NCBI GenBank assembly: GCA_019637855.1
Contig: JAHBUX010000012.1
Coordinates: forward strand, 1 to 64,000
Origin: Bdellovibrionales bacterium
Lineage (GTDB): Bacteria > Bdellovibrionota > Bdellovibrionia > Bdellovibrionales > UBA1609
DNA length: 64,000 nt
Direction of reading: 5' to 3'
This document shows positions 8,202 through 16,531 of the stretch, one piece after another; the first letter of the stretch is position 1; each line of letters opens with the position of its first letter. Below the pieces are notes generated by a model, which saw only the letters and a program-made list of their open reading frames with translations, made no database searches and had not been told where the DNA came from. Position numbers and translations under genes: made by a program.

Positions 8202-10636
8202 GACCCCTAAACGCTCTCGCGTTTGCAGCCCTAGCTTTTCTTCTCGCGGGCTGCACCGGCAATCCGCTGGGGGATGGTAAAACCAGCTCTGAACTGGCTC
8301 CTACCTATCAGCCTGGCATTCCGGGAGAGCCGGCGGAGGGCCAAGGCGAGTGGAGCTTCATCAATGCGGCCGATTACATCTACGACGCGGATTCCATCAG
8401 TATTACGGGCGGCAAAGCCCAGTTAAAAACGGTGGACCTTGTGCACACGGGCACGGACTTGAGTGGCGGCACTCATGTCGGCACGCAATACTCCGGCAGC
8501 GCTCTGCGCTTTAACGGCGATGCCTCAGATATTTCGCTGGCTTCTACGTGGACACCTAAATTTTCGGCACTCGTCGGCTACTGGAAGATGGACAACAACT
8601 GGCAAGATGCTTCGGGCTTAGCTCATCATGGATCGGCCTCCGGCAACGCGGCTTTCACTTCTTCTGCTGCTCAAGCTGTGGTCGGAACGCATGCCGGAGT
8701 TTTTGATGGCACGGGCGACAGTGTGACAACCGATAGCTTCGCGACGAGCCTTCCCTCAAACGTGTTCAGTTATAGCGCTTGGGTACGCCCCGACACCATC
8801 ACAACAACCTACGCCATTGTAGGTTGGTCGGCCGACAACGGCCCTCTTCTCACTCTTGAAAACACCGGTTTGCTCCGCCTCTCGCTGCAAAACGGCACCG
8901 TCATTGCCACTTCCGGTGCAAGCAAGCCACTGTCTGGCGCCACTATCTGGCATCATGTGGCAGCCACCTATGATGCCAGTGGCAACTATGCTCTTTATAT
9001 CAACGGTGAAAATGTCGGCAGCGGAACCAACGTTCAGACTTTTGCGATGGGTACATTGATCATCGGCATGAAGGGCTCCGGCACGACCAATGAATTCAAA
9101 GGTCGCATCGATGACCTCGCCGTGTTCTCGCAAGCTCTTAGCGCAGGCGATGTGGCTCTGATCTATCATCGGCAAAAGCAAAAATACTCCGGCATTTACA
9201 CTTCGACGAAGTTCGATATGGGCGGCGACTTCACCTGGGATTTGTTGAAGACCGTAACCTCACTGCCCTTCGGCAAAGAGCTTCCCGCAGCGGCTGACGT
9301 CGAAGTGGTCGGTGACTATAGCGGAGGCTTTCCCGCCAATCTGATGACCGATCTTGTGGGTCTTTGGCATCTTAACGAGGCCGTGACCGGAGCTGCCGGT
9401 GAAGTGAAGGATTCAAGCGGGTACAATCACCATGGCACTCCCTATGCGATTCAATCCGTGAGCACGGGTCGCTTTGGCCGAGCCATGCAATTTGCCGCCA
9501 ACAACGACCGCATTGTCGTCGCCGATGTGGGAGAATATGACAACACTGACAAACTGAGCATTTCCGCCTGGGTTTATCCCACCAGCCTCACCGGTACGCG
9601 CGGGATTATTTCCAAGCGCGTGGACTCCACCGCGGTCAATTCGTCCTATGGGATCTTTTTCAACAGCGGCGCTTTGACGATCGATATTCACACGGCAAAC
9701 GATCGTTTCACTGCGAACAAAGTGTTCGAAGTGGGCCATTGGTACCATATCGTTGTGGTCTACGATGGCGCGCTTACCGCCGCACAGAGAGTTTCAGTTT
9801 ACGTTGATGGAGTTTTAGACAAAGTCGGGAGCGAAACCAGCGCCTCGATCCCCGACACCGCCGCCGATCTTCAGATCGGGCGTTTGGGTGGATCGGCTTC
9901 GCTGATCGGGTCGCTGGACGAAGTCGCGATCTGGAGACGCGCGCTCACTCCCACCGATGTGACCCATCTCTATCGTCGCGGCGCAAATCGCGTGAAGTAC
10001 CAGGTGCGCAGCTGCGATGATGCGGCCTGCGACACCGAAGAGTGGATGGGACCAGACGGCAAGGCCACCAGCTTCTTCTCCGAATTGCATAACTGGAGCG
10101 CTATTTCCGCCACTGGCGAAGGCAGCGGCTCGGTTCGCGCGGCGGGCTTGAATTTGAATCTTGGCGATTTCAATACGGCCGGCCTCGCCATTCCCGACAA
10201 CCGTTATTTCCAATATCGCGTTCTGCTTGAGAGCGATGAAAGCCAAGGCGCCTGCGCCAGCGGCTGCATACCCGACGTGAAGAGCGTGGCCGTAAACCCG
10301 GGCACGCCCTATCGCGCCGGCAACCCGTCGATCGCCAATCGAAATGGCGTCACCTTCTCGGAGATCAGCGAACTCTTGATCAGCAGTGGTGGCACGTGTA
10401 CGCCGACTTACCAGCTCTCTCAAAATGGCAGCGACTATTTATATTGGAACGGTTCCGCGTGGGTCACAGCCACATTGGGCACTTTGCACTCTAACGACGC
10501 CACAGACTTGCTGGCTCATTTGGATGATTTTGCAAACATGTCGGGGCCGAAAGGTTTCTACTTCCGAGCGTACTTGAACTCAGACACCACGCAATCCTGC
10601 GAACTGGATTCAGTGTTACTGAAGTACACGCCTTAG
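8198..10636 (+). CDS. lipoprotein with two LamG/concanavalin A-like domains
   Basis: 812-residue lipoprotein: signal peptide with lipobox LAGC (Cys19). Two LamG-like jelly-roll repeats follow, about residues 125-325 (from LVGYWKMDNNWQDASG to IDDLAVFSQALSAGDVALIY) and 385-597 (from LVGLWHLNE to LDEVAIWRRALTPTDV). Each repeat has the typical W-x-H-V/I-x strand and closing D-E/D-x-A-x-F/W-x-R/Q-A-L. The C-terminal third has several Cys pairs and unrecognised beta structure. LamG folds bind glycans or proteins, so surface recognition is the likely role. It is translationally coupled to the LysM protein upstream, and the stop is interlocked with the convergent gene. Confidence 0.82.
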   Translation: MRPLNALAFAALAFLLAGCTGNPLGDGKTSSELAPTYQPGIPGEPAEGQGEWSFINAADYIYDADSISITGGKAQLKTVDLVHTGTDLSGGTHVGTQYSGSALRFNGDASDISLASTWTPKFSALVGYWKMDNNWQDASGLAHHGSASGNAAFTSSAAQAVVGTHAGVFDGTGDSVTTDSFATSLPSNVFSYSAWVRPDTITTTYAIVGWSADNGPLLTLENTGLLRLSLQNGTVIATSGASKPLSGATIWHHVAATYDASGNYALYINGENVGSGTNVQTFAMGTLIIGMKGSGTTNEFKGRIDDLAVFSQALSAGDVALIYHRQKQKYSGIYTSTKFDMGGDFTWDLLKTVTSLPFGKELPAAADVEVVGDYSGGFPANLMTDLVGLWHLNEAVTGAAGEVKDSSGYNHHGTPYAIQSVSTGRFGRAMQFAANNDRIVVADVGEYDNTDKLSISAWVYPTSLTGTRGIISKRVDSTAVNSSYGIFFNSGALTIDIHTANDRFTANKVFEVGHWYHIVVVYDGALTAAQRVSVYVDGVLDKVGSETSASIPDTAADLQIGRLGGSASLIGSLDEVAIWRRALTPTDVTHLYRRGANRVKYQVRSCDDAACDTEEWMGPDGKATSFFSELHNWSAISATGEGSGSVRAAGLNLNLGDFNTAGLAIPDNRYFQYRVLLESDESQGACASGCIPDVKSVAVNPGTPYRAGNPSIANRNGVTFSEISELLISSGGTCTPTYQLSQNGSDYLYWNGSAWVTATLGTLHSNDATDLLAHLDDFANMSGPKGFYFRAYLNSDTTQSCELDSVLLKYTP

Positions 10637-11079
10637 GGGGCGAGCTCCTGCGTGAATAGGTCCAAATGCGCAAGCCATTCGGCGCATGTGGCCTTAGTGG
10701 TCGGATCTATGTCGTGCAAATTCAGATAAATCCCCTCTCTCCGAACAAGCAAAAGGATCTTACCGACTCTATCAATAGATCTATCATTGAATTTGTAAGC
10801 CGCTAGCCTCCAGGTCTCCACTCTATCGATAAGTCCATAGGTCGCCCTATTGAGCTGGTCATAGGTCATTGCATTGTCCCGCGCCTGATAAAGCAGAGTT
10901 AAGAGCAGCATAGCCGGATACGACGGCACCCGAATCCGAGTTCCATTGAACACCGCTACATTGGACTCCGGCTGTAAAACCAGTTGATCGCGCGGATCCA
11001 CACACCACGCAGAAGGGCCTAATAAACTAAAAAACAAAAGGACAGAGACTGCTCGCATGAAACGCATGTCTATGGACAC
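10633..11079 (-). CDS. exported protein with a winged-helix-like pattern
   Basis: 148 residues. An N-terminal hydrophobic segment (about 8-26) looks like a signal peptide or anchor. The rest resembles the OmpR/PhoB effector fold: a strand with NGTRIRVPS, a helix LLLTLLYQA, then MTYDQLNRATYG, a long helix, and a closing VRREGIYLN that mimics the wing ending VRGxGYxL. A DNA-binding domain behind a signal peptide would be odd. It may be membrane anchored, or the fold may be reused. This is pattern reading only; I do not recognise the family. The stop codon is interlocked by 4 nt with the convergent LamG gene. Confidence 0.6.
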   Translation of the reverse strand: MSIDMRFMRAVSVLLFFSLLGPSAWCVDPRDQLVLQPESNVAVFNGTRIRVPSYPAMLLLTLLYQARDNAMTYDQLNRATYGLIDRVETWRLAAYKFNDRSIDRVGKILLLVRREGIYLNLHDIDPTTKATCAEWLAHLDLFTQELAP

Positions 11080-11130
11080 AGCCGCATCAGGTCAACAGAT
11101 CGCTGGGAAACTCGCTAGATGAAAAGCATT

Positions 11131-11210
11131 CGATATTGGGTGGCGCGCTGGGGGCTTCGGATACCGGATCAATATCGCGGTTTCTGGCCACCCGTTGCGC
11201 AACGGGTGGC
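11131..11210. repeat. nested palindromes in an intergenic region
   Basis: A 24-nt perfect palindrome at 11187-11210 folds into a GCCACCCGTT / AACGGGTGGC stem with a GCGC loop. To its left an 8-bp inverted repeat CGATATTG / CAATATCG (11131-11138, 11170-11177) encloses a second GGGTGGC, which could compete for the same GCCACCC arm. There is no T-run on either side. It lies between two genes read on the minus strand; terminator, protein site or small RNA cannot be told apart. Confidence 0.5.
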
Positions 11211-11263
11211 TGGAAGCCTTTGGGCTCTCGACGGCGACGCCAGTCGATAGCAGTGGTTTTGGT

Positions 11264-12160
11264 CTAGAGAACTTCTTCCAAATCGCAGATCGCCGAGAGC
11301 CTAAGAAAATTTTTTTCGCTATCGTGATCGCGAATGGTGCTAGGTCTCAACTGCCACTTTTGCGCGTTGGCCGGATTGGGTGCAAACTCAACATTTGTCC
11401 TGCCATTTCTGGATTCAGATGATGACTCGATGAAGTAGCTACTGTTGTATTCAAATCCATTAGGGGTTTCATGAGATACCCCATTAATTTGCTCTCTACC
11501 GTGACCACTCTTCCCAAAGATATGAAAATTTCGAAGTTCGACAAGTGTAGAGTCGATTTCAAAAATCGTACTGGCGGGGGTAATGGAAACCATTTTAATG
11601 GTAGTTCCAGTTCTTATGCGGTTGTGATGAAAAAGAGCTTCACTGGAGGGTTCATATGAACCTTTACAACCTACGACCTTAAATTTGCGGTTAAGAAGTT
11701 GCGAGCGTAGGGGCGGTGCGGACTTGGGCTCTGACTGCACGCATCTGAGGCCCAAAGAGTTACCACGAAAATAATTGAACACATAGTCGGTTGGATAGGC
11801 CTCATATTGGCCTTTTTTATTGCGGACAAATGGTACATATCCCTTCCCACTGACGTCATCTAGGCCATTGCGTCCGTCGTAACGAATTCCGTCTTCAGTG
11901 ATGTCGATTGAAATCTCTGCGTGCGAAGCCAAACCAGATTTTAAATATTCTTTCTCATCCAGGTAGGCGATCGATCCATTTTTATAGACCGCAAAAACAT
12001 GAATTTTAGCGCCGTCTTCCGGAAGTTCAATCGGTCCGGAATCATACGGTTTCGAATAGATAAACTCCGAACCGAAAGAGCAGACCACTGAATTTGCCCA
12101 TGCAAAATTCGAAAAAAGAAAACCTAGTGCCGCGAGTGACGATAGCGAAAATAATCTCAT
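11264..12160 (-). CDS. secreted protein of unknown function, A+T-richer
   Basis: 298 residues with a signal peptide (1-22, ending AWA). The mature part has five scattered cysteines (including SVVCSFG near the N-terminus and AICDLEEVL at the end) and beta-rich spacing. No family is recognised. Its codon use is visibly more A+T-rich than that of the neighbours, it sits just beyond tRNA-Leu, and no operon partner is evident, so recent acquisition is plausible. A G-rich ribosome-binding site (CGGGGGG) precedes the ATG. Confidence 0.6.
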   Translation of the reverse strand: MRLFSLSSLAALGFLFSNFAWANSVVCSFGSEFIYSKPYDSGPIELPEDGAKIHVFAVYKNGSIAYLDEKEYLKSGLASHAEISIDITEDGIRYDGRNGLDDVSGKGYVPFVRNKKGQYEAYPTDYVFNYFRGNSLGLRCVQSEPKSAPPLRSQLLNRKFKVVGCKGSYEPSSEALFHHNRIRTGTTIKMVSITPASTIFEIDSTLVELRNFHIFGKSGHGREQINGVSHETPNGFEYNSSYFIESSSESRNGRTNVEFAPNPANAQKWQLRPSTIRDHDSEKNFLRLSAICDLEEVL

Positions 12161-12313
12161 TGCGAATCCCCCCGGATAACGAATTGAGAAGCGACGCTAA
12201 CAGCTTTGGTTTGCCATGTCCATTTGACTGATACTCGGAGCCTAACTTCCGGTACGACTGCACTGCTCTTTACCGACCGAAGTCCATTTTCGAATTTCGA
12301 TTTTCTATTTTCG

Positions 12314-12335
12314 AAATTTTGCGAAAGCAAAATTT
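12314..12335 (-). terminator. hairpin directly after tRNA-Leu
   Basis: Perfect 9-bp inverted repeat AAATTTTGC / GCAAAATTT with a 4-nt loop, beginning 2 nt after the tRNA CCA end. It is A+T-rich and has no clean U-tract beyond the stem, so it may be a processing or termination hairpin. The call is tentative. Confidence 0.45.
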
Positions 12336-12336
12336 A

Positions 12337-12420
12337 TGGTGCCCGGGAGAGGACTTGAACCTCCACGCCTTACGGCACTGGCTTCTAAGACCAGCGTGTC
12401 TGCCATTTCACCACCCGGGC
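12337..12420 (-). tRNA. tRNA-Leu (anticodon UAG)
   Basis: Cloverleaf read on the minus strand: acceptor stem GCCCGGG pairing with CCCGGGC, discriminator A and an encoded CCA. The D-arm contains GAAATGGCAGAC and the anticodon loop is CTTAGAA, so the anticodon is TAG (leucine, CUA/CUN). A long variable arm is present as expected for class II tRNA-Leu, and the T-arm has GGTTCAAGTCC. It lies 25 bp after the AgmX-like lipoprotein gene on the same strand and may share its transcript. Confidence 0.95.
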
Positions 12421-12445
12421 ATTTCTGATTTTCAAAGACGAACAG

Positions 12446-12850
12446 TTACTTCTTCTCTCCGGCCTCTTTGCTGGAGAAGACGAAGGGGAAAACGATACGA
12501 CCCACTTTGCCTTTTTCACTCGGTTCGGTCGGAAATGTCCAGCTCTCAATCTTCAAAGCCACGCAGTCGTCGACCGCGGGCTCGAATGGCTGTACCACAC
12601 GGACATTGGCGGTTTTACCCTTTTCGCCAATATCCCATTGCATAATCAAACGGCCCTCAAGCTCCGGCTTGCTTTCGAGCTGAGCGTCGTAGCACGCCAA
12701 TATCTCTTTGGCGTGCGAACGAACGGTTTCACGAATGGCGGTTTTATCCATACCACCATAGTCACCGTCTTCAACACTGTGGTGGGCGCTCGCACACGCG
12801 ATCAACCCGCTCACCAACACAACTGAAAGTAAAAGCCGAAAGGTCATCAT
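12446..12850 (-). CDS. AgmX/PglI C-terminal-like lipoprotein
   Basis: 134-residue predicted lipoprotein (lipobox LIACA, Cys19). The mature part fits the TonB-like domain found at the C-terminus of AgmX/PglI proteins. It has ILACYDAQL, then LEGRLIMQWDIGEKG, a second conserved cysteine in DDCVALKIESWTFP, and the closing VFPFVF strand. The two cysteines probably form the family disulfide. AgmX was described in myxobacterial gliding; in other bacteria the domain is an envelope module of unknown role. The ATG shares its A with the gcvH stop codon, so translation is coupled to the glycine-cleavage genes. Confidence 0.75.
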   Translation of the reverse strand: MMTFRLLLSVVLVSGLIACASAHHSVEDGDYGGMDKTAIRETVRSHAKEILACYDAQLESKPELEGRLIMQWDIGEKGKTANVRVVQPFEPAVDDCVALKIESWTFPTEPSEKGKVGRIVFPFVFSSKEAGEKK

Positions 12851-13239
12851 TACTTGGCGATGATCTTCTTGTAGTCCGGAGCACGCATCAGATTGGCGAG
12901 TTCTTTCTCAGTGTCCATCTCGATGCGGATCAACCAACCGTCGTTCATCGGATCGTCATTCAAAGTGCCCGGATTCTCCATCATCGAACCGTTCACTTCA
13001 ATCACAGTGCCACTGACCGGAGCGATCAAATCGCTGACCGCTTTCACGCTCTCGACCACACCGAAGGGTTCACCTTGAGTGACCTTTTGGCCTTCTTCCG
13101 GAAGCTCGACGTAAACCACTTCGCCCAAGTTGTCTTGCGCGAACTCAGTGATGCCTACGGTGACGACGTTCTCGTCCACCTGAGCCCACTCATGATCTTT
13201 GGTGTAATAGTATTCCTCTGGAACGTTAAAGCTGGACAT
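12850..13239 (-). CDS. gcvH: glycine cleavage system H protein
   Basis: 129-residue lipoyl carrier of the glycine cleavage complex in the cytosol. It shuttles the aminomethyl group between the P and T proteins and electrons to the L protein. The lipoylation site is the lysine of ESVKAVSD (Lys66), preceded by the family run NLGEVVYVELPE. The length is normal. It follows gcvT by 13 bp on the same strand. A P protein gene, commonly next in line, is missing here and is replaced by a lipoprotein gene. Confidence 0.97.
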   Translation of the reverse strand: MSSFNVPEEYYYTKDHEWAQVDENVVTVGITEFAQDNLGEVVYVELPEEGQKVTQGEPFGVVESVKAVSDLIAPVSGTVIEVNGSMMENPGTLNDDPMNDGWLIRIEMDTEKELANLMRAPDYKKIIAK

Positions 13240-13252
13240 ATATCCTCCCGGT

Positions 13253-14347
13253 TTATTTCCGATTTACAAACGGCGTGGGCACCACTTCGGCCTGCACCAT
13301 GCGGCCGCGGATCTCCACGTTCAGGCGCTGGCCCGTCTCGCTCAACTCACGAGCGACATAACCCACACCGATGTTGTCATTCAAAGACGGAGACGGTGTG
13401 CCCGAAGTCACAAATCCAGTCTCGCGTCCATCCAAGGCAAAAAGCTTATAACCCTGACGGGGAATTCCGCGTTCGACCATCTTAAAGCCCACCAGCTTGC
13501 GCTGCAAAGCCTTCTCTTTACCAGCCACGATCTTGTCGCGCCCGATAAAATCTTTTTTGTCGGGCTTCACCACCCAACCCAACCCTGCCGAATAAGGATT
13601 AGTGGTGTCGTCGATCTCGTGACCGTAGAGCGGGTATTTCATCTCCGTACGCAAAGTATCGCGAGCCCCCAAACCTACAGGCACAACACCCAAGTCCGAT
13701 CCCCGCTGCATCAACTCGCTCCACAGCTGTGAAGTCAAATCGGCAGGAACAAAAACCTCTACGCCATCTTCACCGGTGTATCCAGTGCGCGCCACGAGCA
13801 CATGACCATTTTTAAAAGCCATCCGCCGAAATTCAAAAGAAGGAATGCCTTCCACTTCCGCACCCAAAACTCGAGTGGCTAGCTGAATCGCTTTCGGCCC
13901 CTGCACCGCGATCTGCCCCCACTGCTCGCTCTCATTCACCATCTCGGCGGAAAAGCGATTGTTGGCCTTCATCCAGGCAAAATCTTTTTCGGTATTCGAA
14001 GCATTCACGCACAACAGATAGTCATGCCCCTTCTCCACGCAATACACGATCAAATCGTCGACGATACCGCCTTGGGCATTGGTCAGCAGAGAGTATTGCG
14101 CCTGGCCGTTCTCAAGTTTGCCAGCGTAATTCGAAGTCAACCATTCGACCGCCTCCAGAGCTTTCGGCCCGCGAATGCGAACCTCACCCATATGCGAAAC
14201 ATCGAACAGACCGACGCCGGCCCGGCATGCGACATGCTCTTCGCGCAATCCAGCGTACTGCACCGGCATGTACCAACCGGCGAAATCGACCATTTTCGCA
14301 CCCAAAGCGATGTGCTGTTCTTTCAAAGGCGTGGACTTAAGAGTCAT
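13253..14347 (-). CDS. gcvT: glycine cleavage system T protein (aminomethyltransferase)
   Basis: 364-residue tetrahydrofolate-dependent aminomethyltransferase. It releases ammonia from the H-protein-bound intermediate and forms 5,10-methylene-THF, which feeds the FolD reaction encoded nearby. Family marks are the N-terminal VDFAGWYMPVQY, DVSHMGE, the GYTGEDGVEV turn and GLGARDTLR. The ATG at MTLKSTPLKEQH is chosen because it matches known GcvT N-termini; a TTG 36 bp upstream would add an atypical leader. It heads a gcvT-gcvH-lipoprotein operon. A 9-bp inverted repeat lies 5 nt before the start codon. Confidence 0.96.
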   Translation of the reverse strand: MTLKSTPLKEQHIALGAKMVDFAGWYMPVQYAGLREEHVACRAGVGLFDVSHMGEVRIRGPKALEAVEWLTSNYAGKLENGQAQYSLLTNAQGGIVDDLIVYCVEKGHDYLLCVNASNTEKDFAWMKANNRFSAEMVNESEQWGQIAVQGPKAIQLATRVLGAEVEGIPSFEFRRMAFKNGHVLVARTGYTGEDGVEVFVPADLTSQLWSELMQRGSDLGVVPVGLGARDTLRTEMKYPLYGHEIDDTTNPYSAGLGWVVKPDKKDFIGRDKIVAGKEKALQRKLVGFKMVERGIPRQGYKLFALDGRETGFVTSGTPSPSLNDNIGVGYVARELSETGQRLNVEIRGRMVQAEVVPTPFVNRK

Positions 14348-14352
14348 GCCGC

Positions 14353-14380
14353 CCAAATTCGTCGCTAATGCCGAATTTGG
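14353..14380 (-). promoter_or_regulatory. inverted repeat in the gcvT leader
   Basis: Perfect 9-bp arms CCAAATTCG / CGAATTTGG with a 10-nt loop end 5 nt before the gcvT ATG, beside the GGGCGG ribosome-binding site. A translational or operator role is possible. The region further upstream does not match the glycine riboswitch well. Confidence 0.4.
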
Positions 14381-14446
14381 CAACTTTTTTCGCCTGAAAT
14401 CAAAGAGATAAGGTCCTCACGCGGCGAAGGCTTTGCACCTACACGG

Positions 14447-14472
14447 CCCTGAGGTCCAAGGAGACCTAAGGG
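14447..14472 (+). promoter_or_regulatory. ribosome-binding site displayed in a hairpin loop
   Basis: CCCT-G-AGGTC pairs with GACCT-A-AGGG (nine pairs, one mismatch) around the loop CAAGGA, which carries most of the AAGGAG Shine-Dalgarno sequence of the transglycosylase gene. The ATG follows 1 nt later. Confidence 0.4.
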
Positions 14473-14473
14473 T

Positions 14474-16531
14474 ATGCGTTTTTCAGGTGCACTCGCGTTA
14501 GTTTTGGTCCTGATTTTAAGCAGTTGCGGGCCGGCCGGCAAACGGGCTGAAAGCCGCCGTCTGCCTAAGTCCTCCACCGGCTTTTATAAAGAGCCTGGGG
14601 TCGACTATATCACCAACGACCCCTACGTGAAGGCGCGGCTGGCCGAGGGACCCAAGACAGCTGCCGCCCCGGCTCAAACACCTACGCCTGCGCTGCCAAC
14701 GACTCCTATCGCGAAGCCGGCCACACCTGCGCAGCAGCCCACGGCGCAAAAGCCCACGACAGTCAGCCTCAAAGGTCGCATCAAAGGTTTCGAGATTTTC
14801 CGTTACGCTGAGGGCGATGGCAAAAAAGACTCGCGCCTCGGCACAGCCAGCTATGCACTCAGTGTGTTCTTCGGCCCAGACGGCGTCGAAAAATTCTCTG
14901 GTCCGATGAAGGCCGCGGAAGCTTCGACCTACGACCTCAGCAATGTAACCAAGCGTTACGCGCTTAAAGGCAAACTCATCGACAGCAAAGCCGCCAACGG
15001 CAAAGAAAGCACTTCGGGTGTATTCACTCTCACCGATACCGTTACACACGAAACTGTCGAAATCTCCTATCGCGCCGAAAAGACTCGGGTGACCATGCGA
15101 CGAAACGCGGACAAAGCAGTGACCGCCGGCTCGTCGATCGAACGCCAGTTGAAGGCCTTCTGTAACGACAGCATCGAAGTGGTCAATCACTGCAAAAATA
15201 CCTTTGGCTGGGTGAACAATTGGACCGTCCTCGATCCTCCAACGGCCGATCGCCCGGCCTTGGGCGGCCCTTCGTTTTACGTTTACGATCTGTTCCGTGT
15301 GGTGAAATCCGAAGAAGAGGCCAAGCAGGCCTCGTACTCCCCCCCCATGTTCTCGATGCGCGGGGAAAGCCTGCGCACCGGTGGTGAGACCGATGTGTAC
15401 CAGTACGCGGCCGAATCCCTGACGCCGGACGTGGCCACCGATATGCAACTCATCGGCAACGGTCTGAACGGCGATCGCATGTTCGAAGCTAAGCTCATCG
15501 ACAAAGACACCAAAGAAGAAAATGAATTCCTCATCGACTTCGACGTGGAAGCTGAGCCGCAGGTGCAAAGTGCAGCCGAGAGCGAACCCGATGTGGTCGG
15601 CGAAGACACCGACTTAAACAGCGGGGGCGACGATGAAAGTATCGGTCCCGAACGCATCGCCGAGGAAGAGCCGGTGGTGCAACAGCAGCAGCAAGCTATA
15701 ACTACAACCAAGGCCAAAGCGACTCCGCCTTCTTCTGTTGGCGACGCCTACTTAGCGACCGATATGTCCAATTCGAATTCGCGGGCGGCTCGCTTAGTGC
15801 GCGACCTCAACCAAAACCGCGATATTCCTGCTGTACGCACCATGATCGTACGCCTCCAAAAGGGTCAATACGCCAGGGGCGGACCGTGGTTGCCCGACGT
15901 TCGCGGCTTCTTTGCCAACACTTACCCCTTCCGCAAGATGCTCAAGTCGATTGCTAAGACCTTCGATATTTCTCCGGCCTTTGCGTACCTAAGCGCTGGC
16001 GAATCCGGCTATTTGATCGACGGAAAATACGCTCTGAAAGCGGGAGATGGCGGCAAAGCTGTCGGTGCTTTCCAAATGCATCCGGCCGCCGCCGGCGAGA
16101 TGGGATTGCCCGCGAAACATCGCGTGTATTTTGCTCCCGCTTCGTGTGCCGCCGCACGCTACTTAAGCGGCTTCGTGAATCAGTTTTGGAAGGGTGACAC
16201 CACCGTCGCGATCCTGGCCTACAATCAAGGTGGGGGCGGCGCCAAGAAGCTGATGGAAAAGTCCATTAAGCTCGGTGGCAAGTATGCTTACAAGTACTCG
16301 GAGATGCAGAAATATTCCGCACTCAGCGTGGCTAACAAAGACTATGTGAATCGCTTTTTAGCTGTGTACTTTGTGGCTAGCAACATGACGCACTATAAGT
16401 TTGATCCGCGCATTCCCGGAGCAAAGACGGCTTTTCCGCAGAACGGCTCGGTGTTCCCTGGCGGAAGCGCCTCGAACATCCAGGACTCGACTTGTCGAGC
16501 CGCGGTTATGCAGGGCGGGGCCTCATCGTAA
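14474..16531 (+). CDS. lipoprotein with C-terminal lytic transglycosylase (SLT) domain
   Basis: 685-residue lipoprotein: lipobox LSSC (Cys18), a Pro/Ala/Thr linker (about 62-95), an unrecognised region of about 300 residues with two cysteines, an acidic and poly-Gln stretch near 400, and a C-terminal SLT domain (about 490-630). The SLT core shows SAGESGY with catalytic-candidate Glu510, GAFQMHPAAAGEMG, a CAAARYL helix and ILAYNQGGGG. These enzymes cleave peptidoglycan between MurNAc and GlcNAc. The long N-terminal part is unusual and may position the enzyme. It starts at an ATG with AAGGAG presented in a hairpin loop and overlaps convergent folD by 9 bp. Confidence 0.85.
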   Translation: MRFSGALALVLVLILSSCGPAGKRAESRRLPKSSTGFYKEPGVDYITNDPYVKARLAEGPKTAAAPAQTPTPALPTTPIAKPATPAQQPTAQKPTTVSLKGRIKGFEIFRYAEGDGKKDSRLGTASYALSVFFGPDGVEKFSGPMKAAEASTYDLSNVTKRYALKGKLIDSKAANGKESTSGVFTLTDTVTHETVEISYRAEKTRVTMRRNADKAVTAGSSIERQLKAFCNDSIEVVNHCKNTFGWVNNWTVLDPPTADRPALGGPSFYVYDLFRVVKSEEEAKQASYSPPMFSMRGESLRTGGETDVYQYAAESLTPDVATDMQLIGNGLNGDRMFEAKLIDKDTKEENEFLIDFDVEAEPQVQSAAESEPDVVGEDTDLNSGGDDESIGPERIAEEEPVVQQQQQAITTTKAKATPPSSVGDAYLATDMSNSNSRAARLVRDLNQNRDIPAVRTMIVRLQKGQYARGGPWLPDVRGFFANTYPFRKMLKSIAKTFDISPAFAYLSAGESGYLIDGKYALKAGDGGKAVGAFQMHPAAAGEMGLPAKHRVYFAPASCAAARYLSGFVNQFWKGDTTVAILAYNQGGGGAKKLMEKSIKLGGKYAYKYSEMQKYSALSVANKDYVNRFLAVYFVASNMTHYKFDPRIPGAKTAFPQNGSVFPGGSASNIQDSTCRAAVMQGGASS

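Noticed and set aside
9815-10423. 202-codon frame antisense to the LamG gene
   Set aside because: Shadow frame; no start signal or motif.
14384-14473. Possible glycine riboswitch upstream of gcvT
   Set aside because: Only fragments such as GGTGCAA and TCAGGC are present; the conserved GGAGAG half and paired stems are not recognisable.
14516-15568. 350-codon open frame antisense to the transglycosylase gene
   Set aside because: It mirrors the codon bias of a clearly coding gene with a real lipobox and SLT motifs; no ribosome-binding site or known motif.
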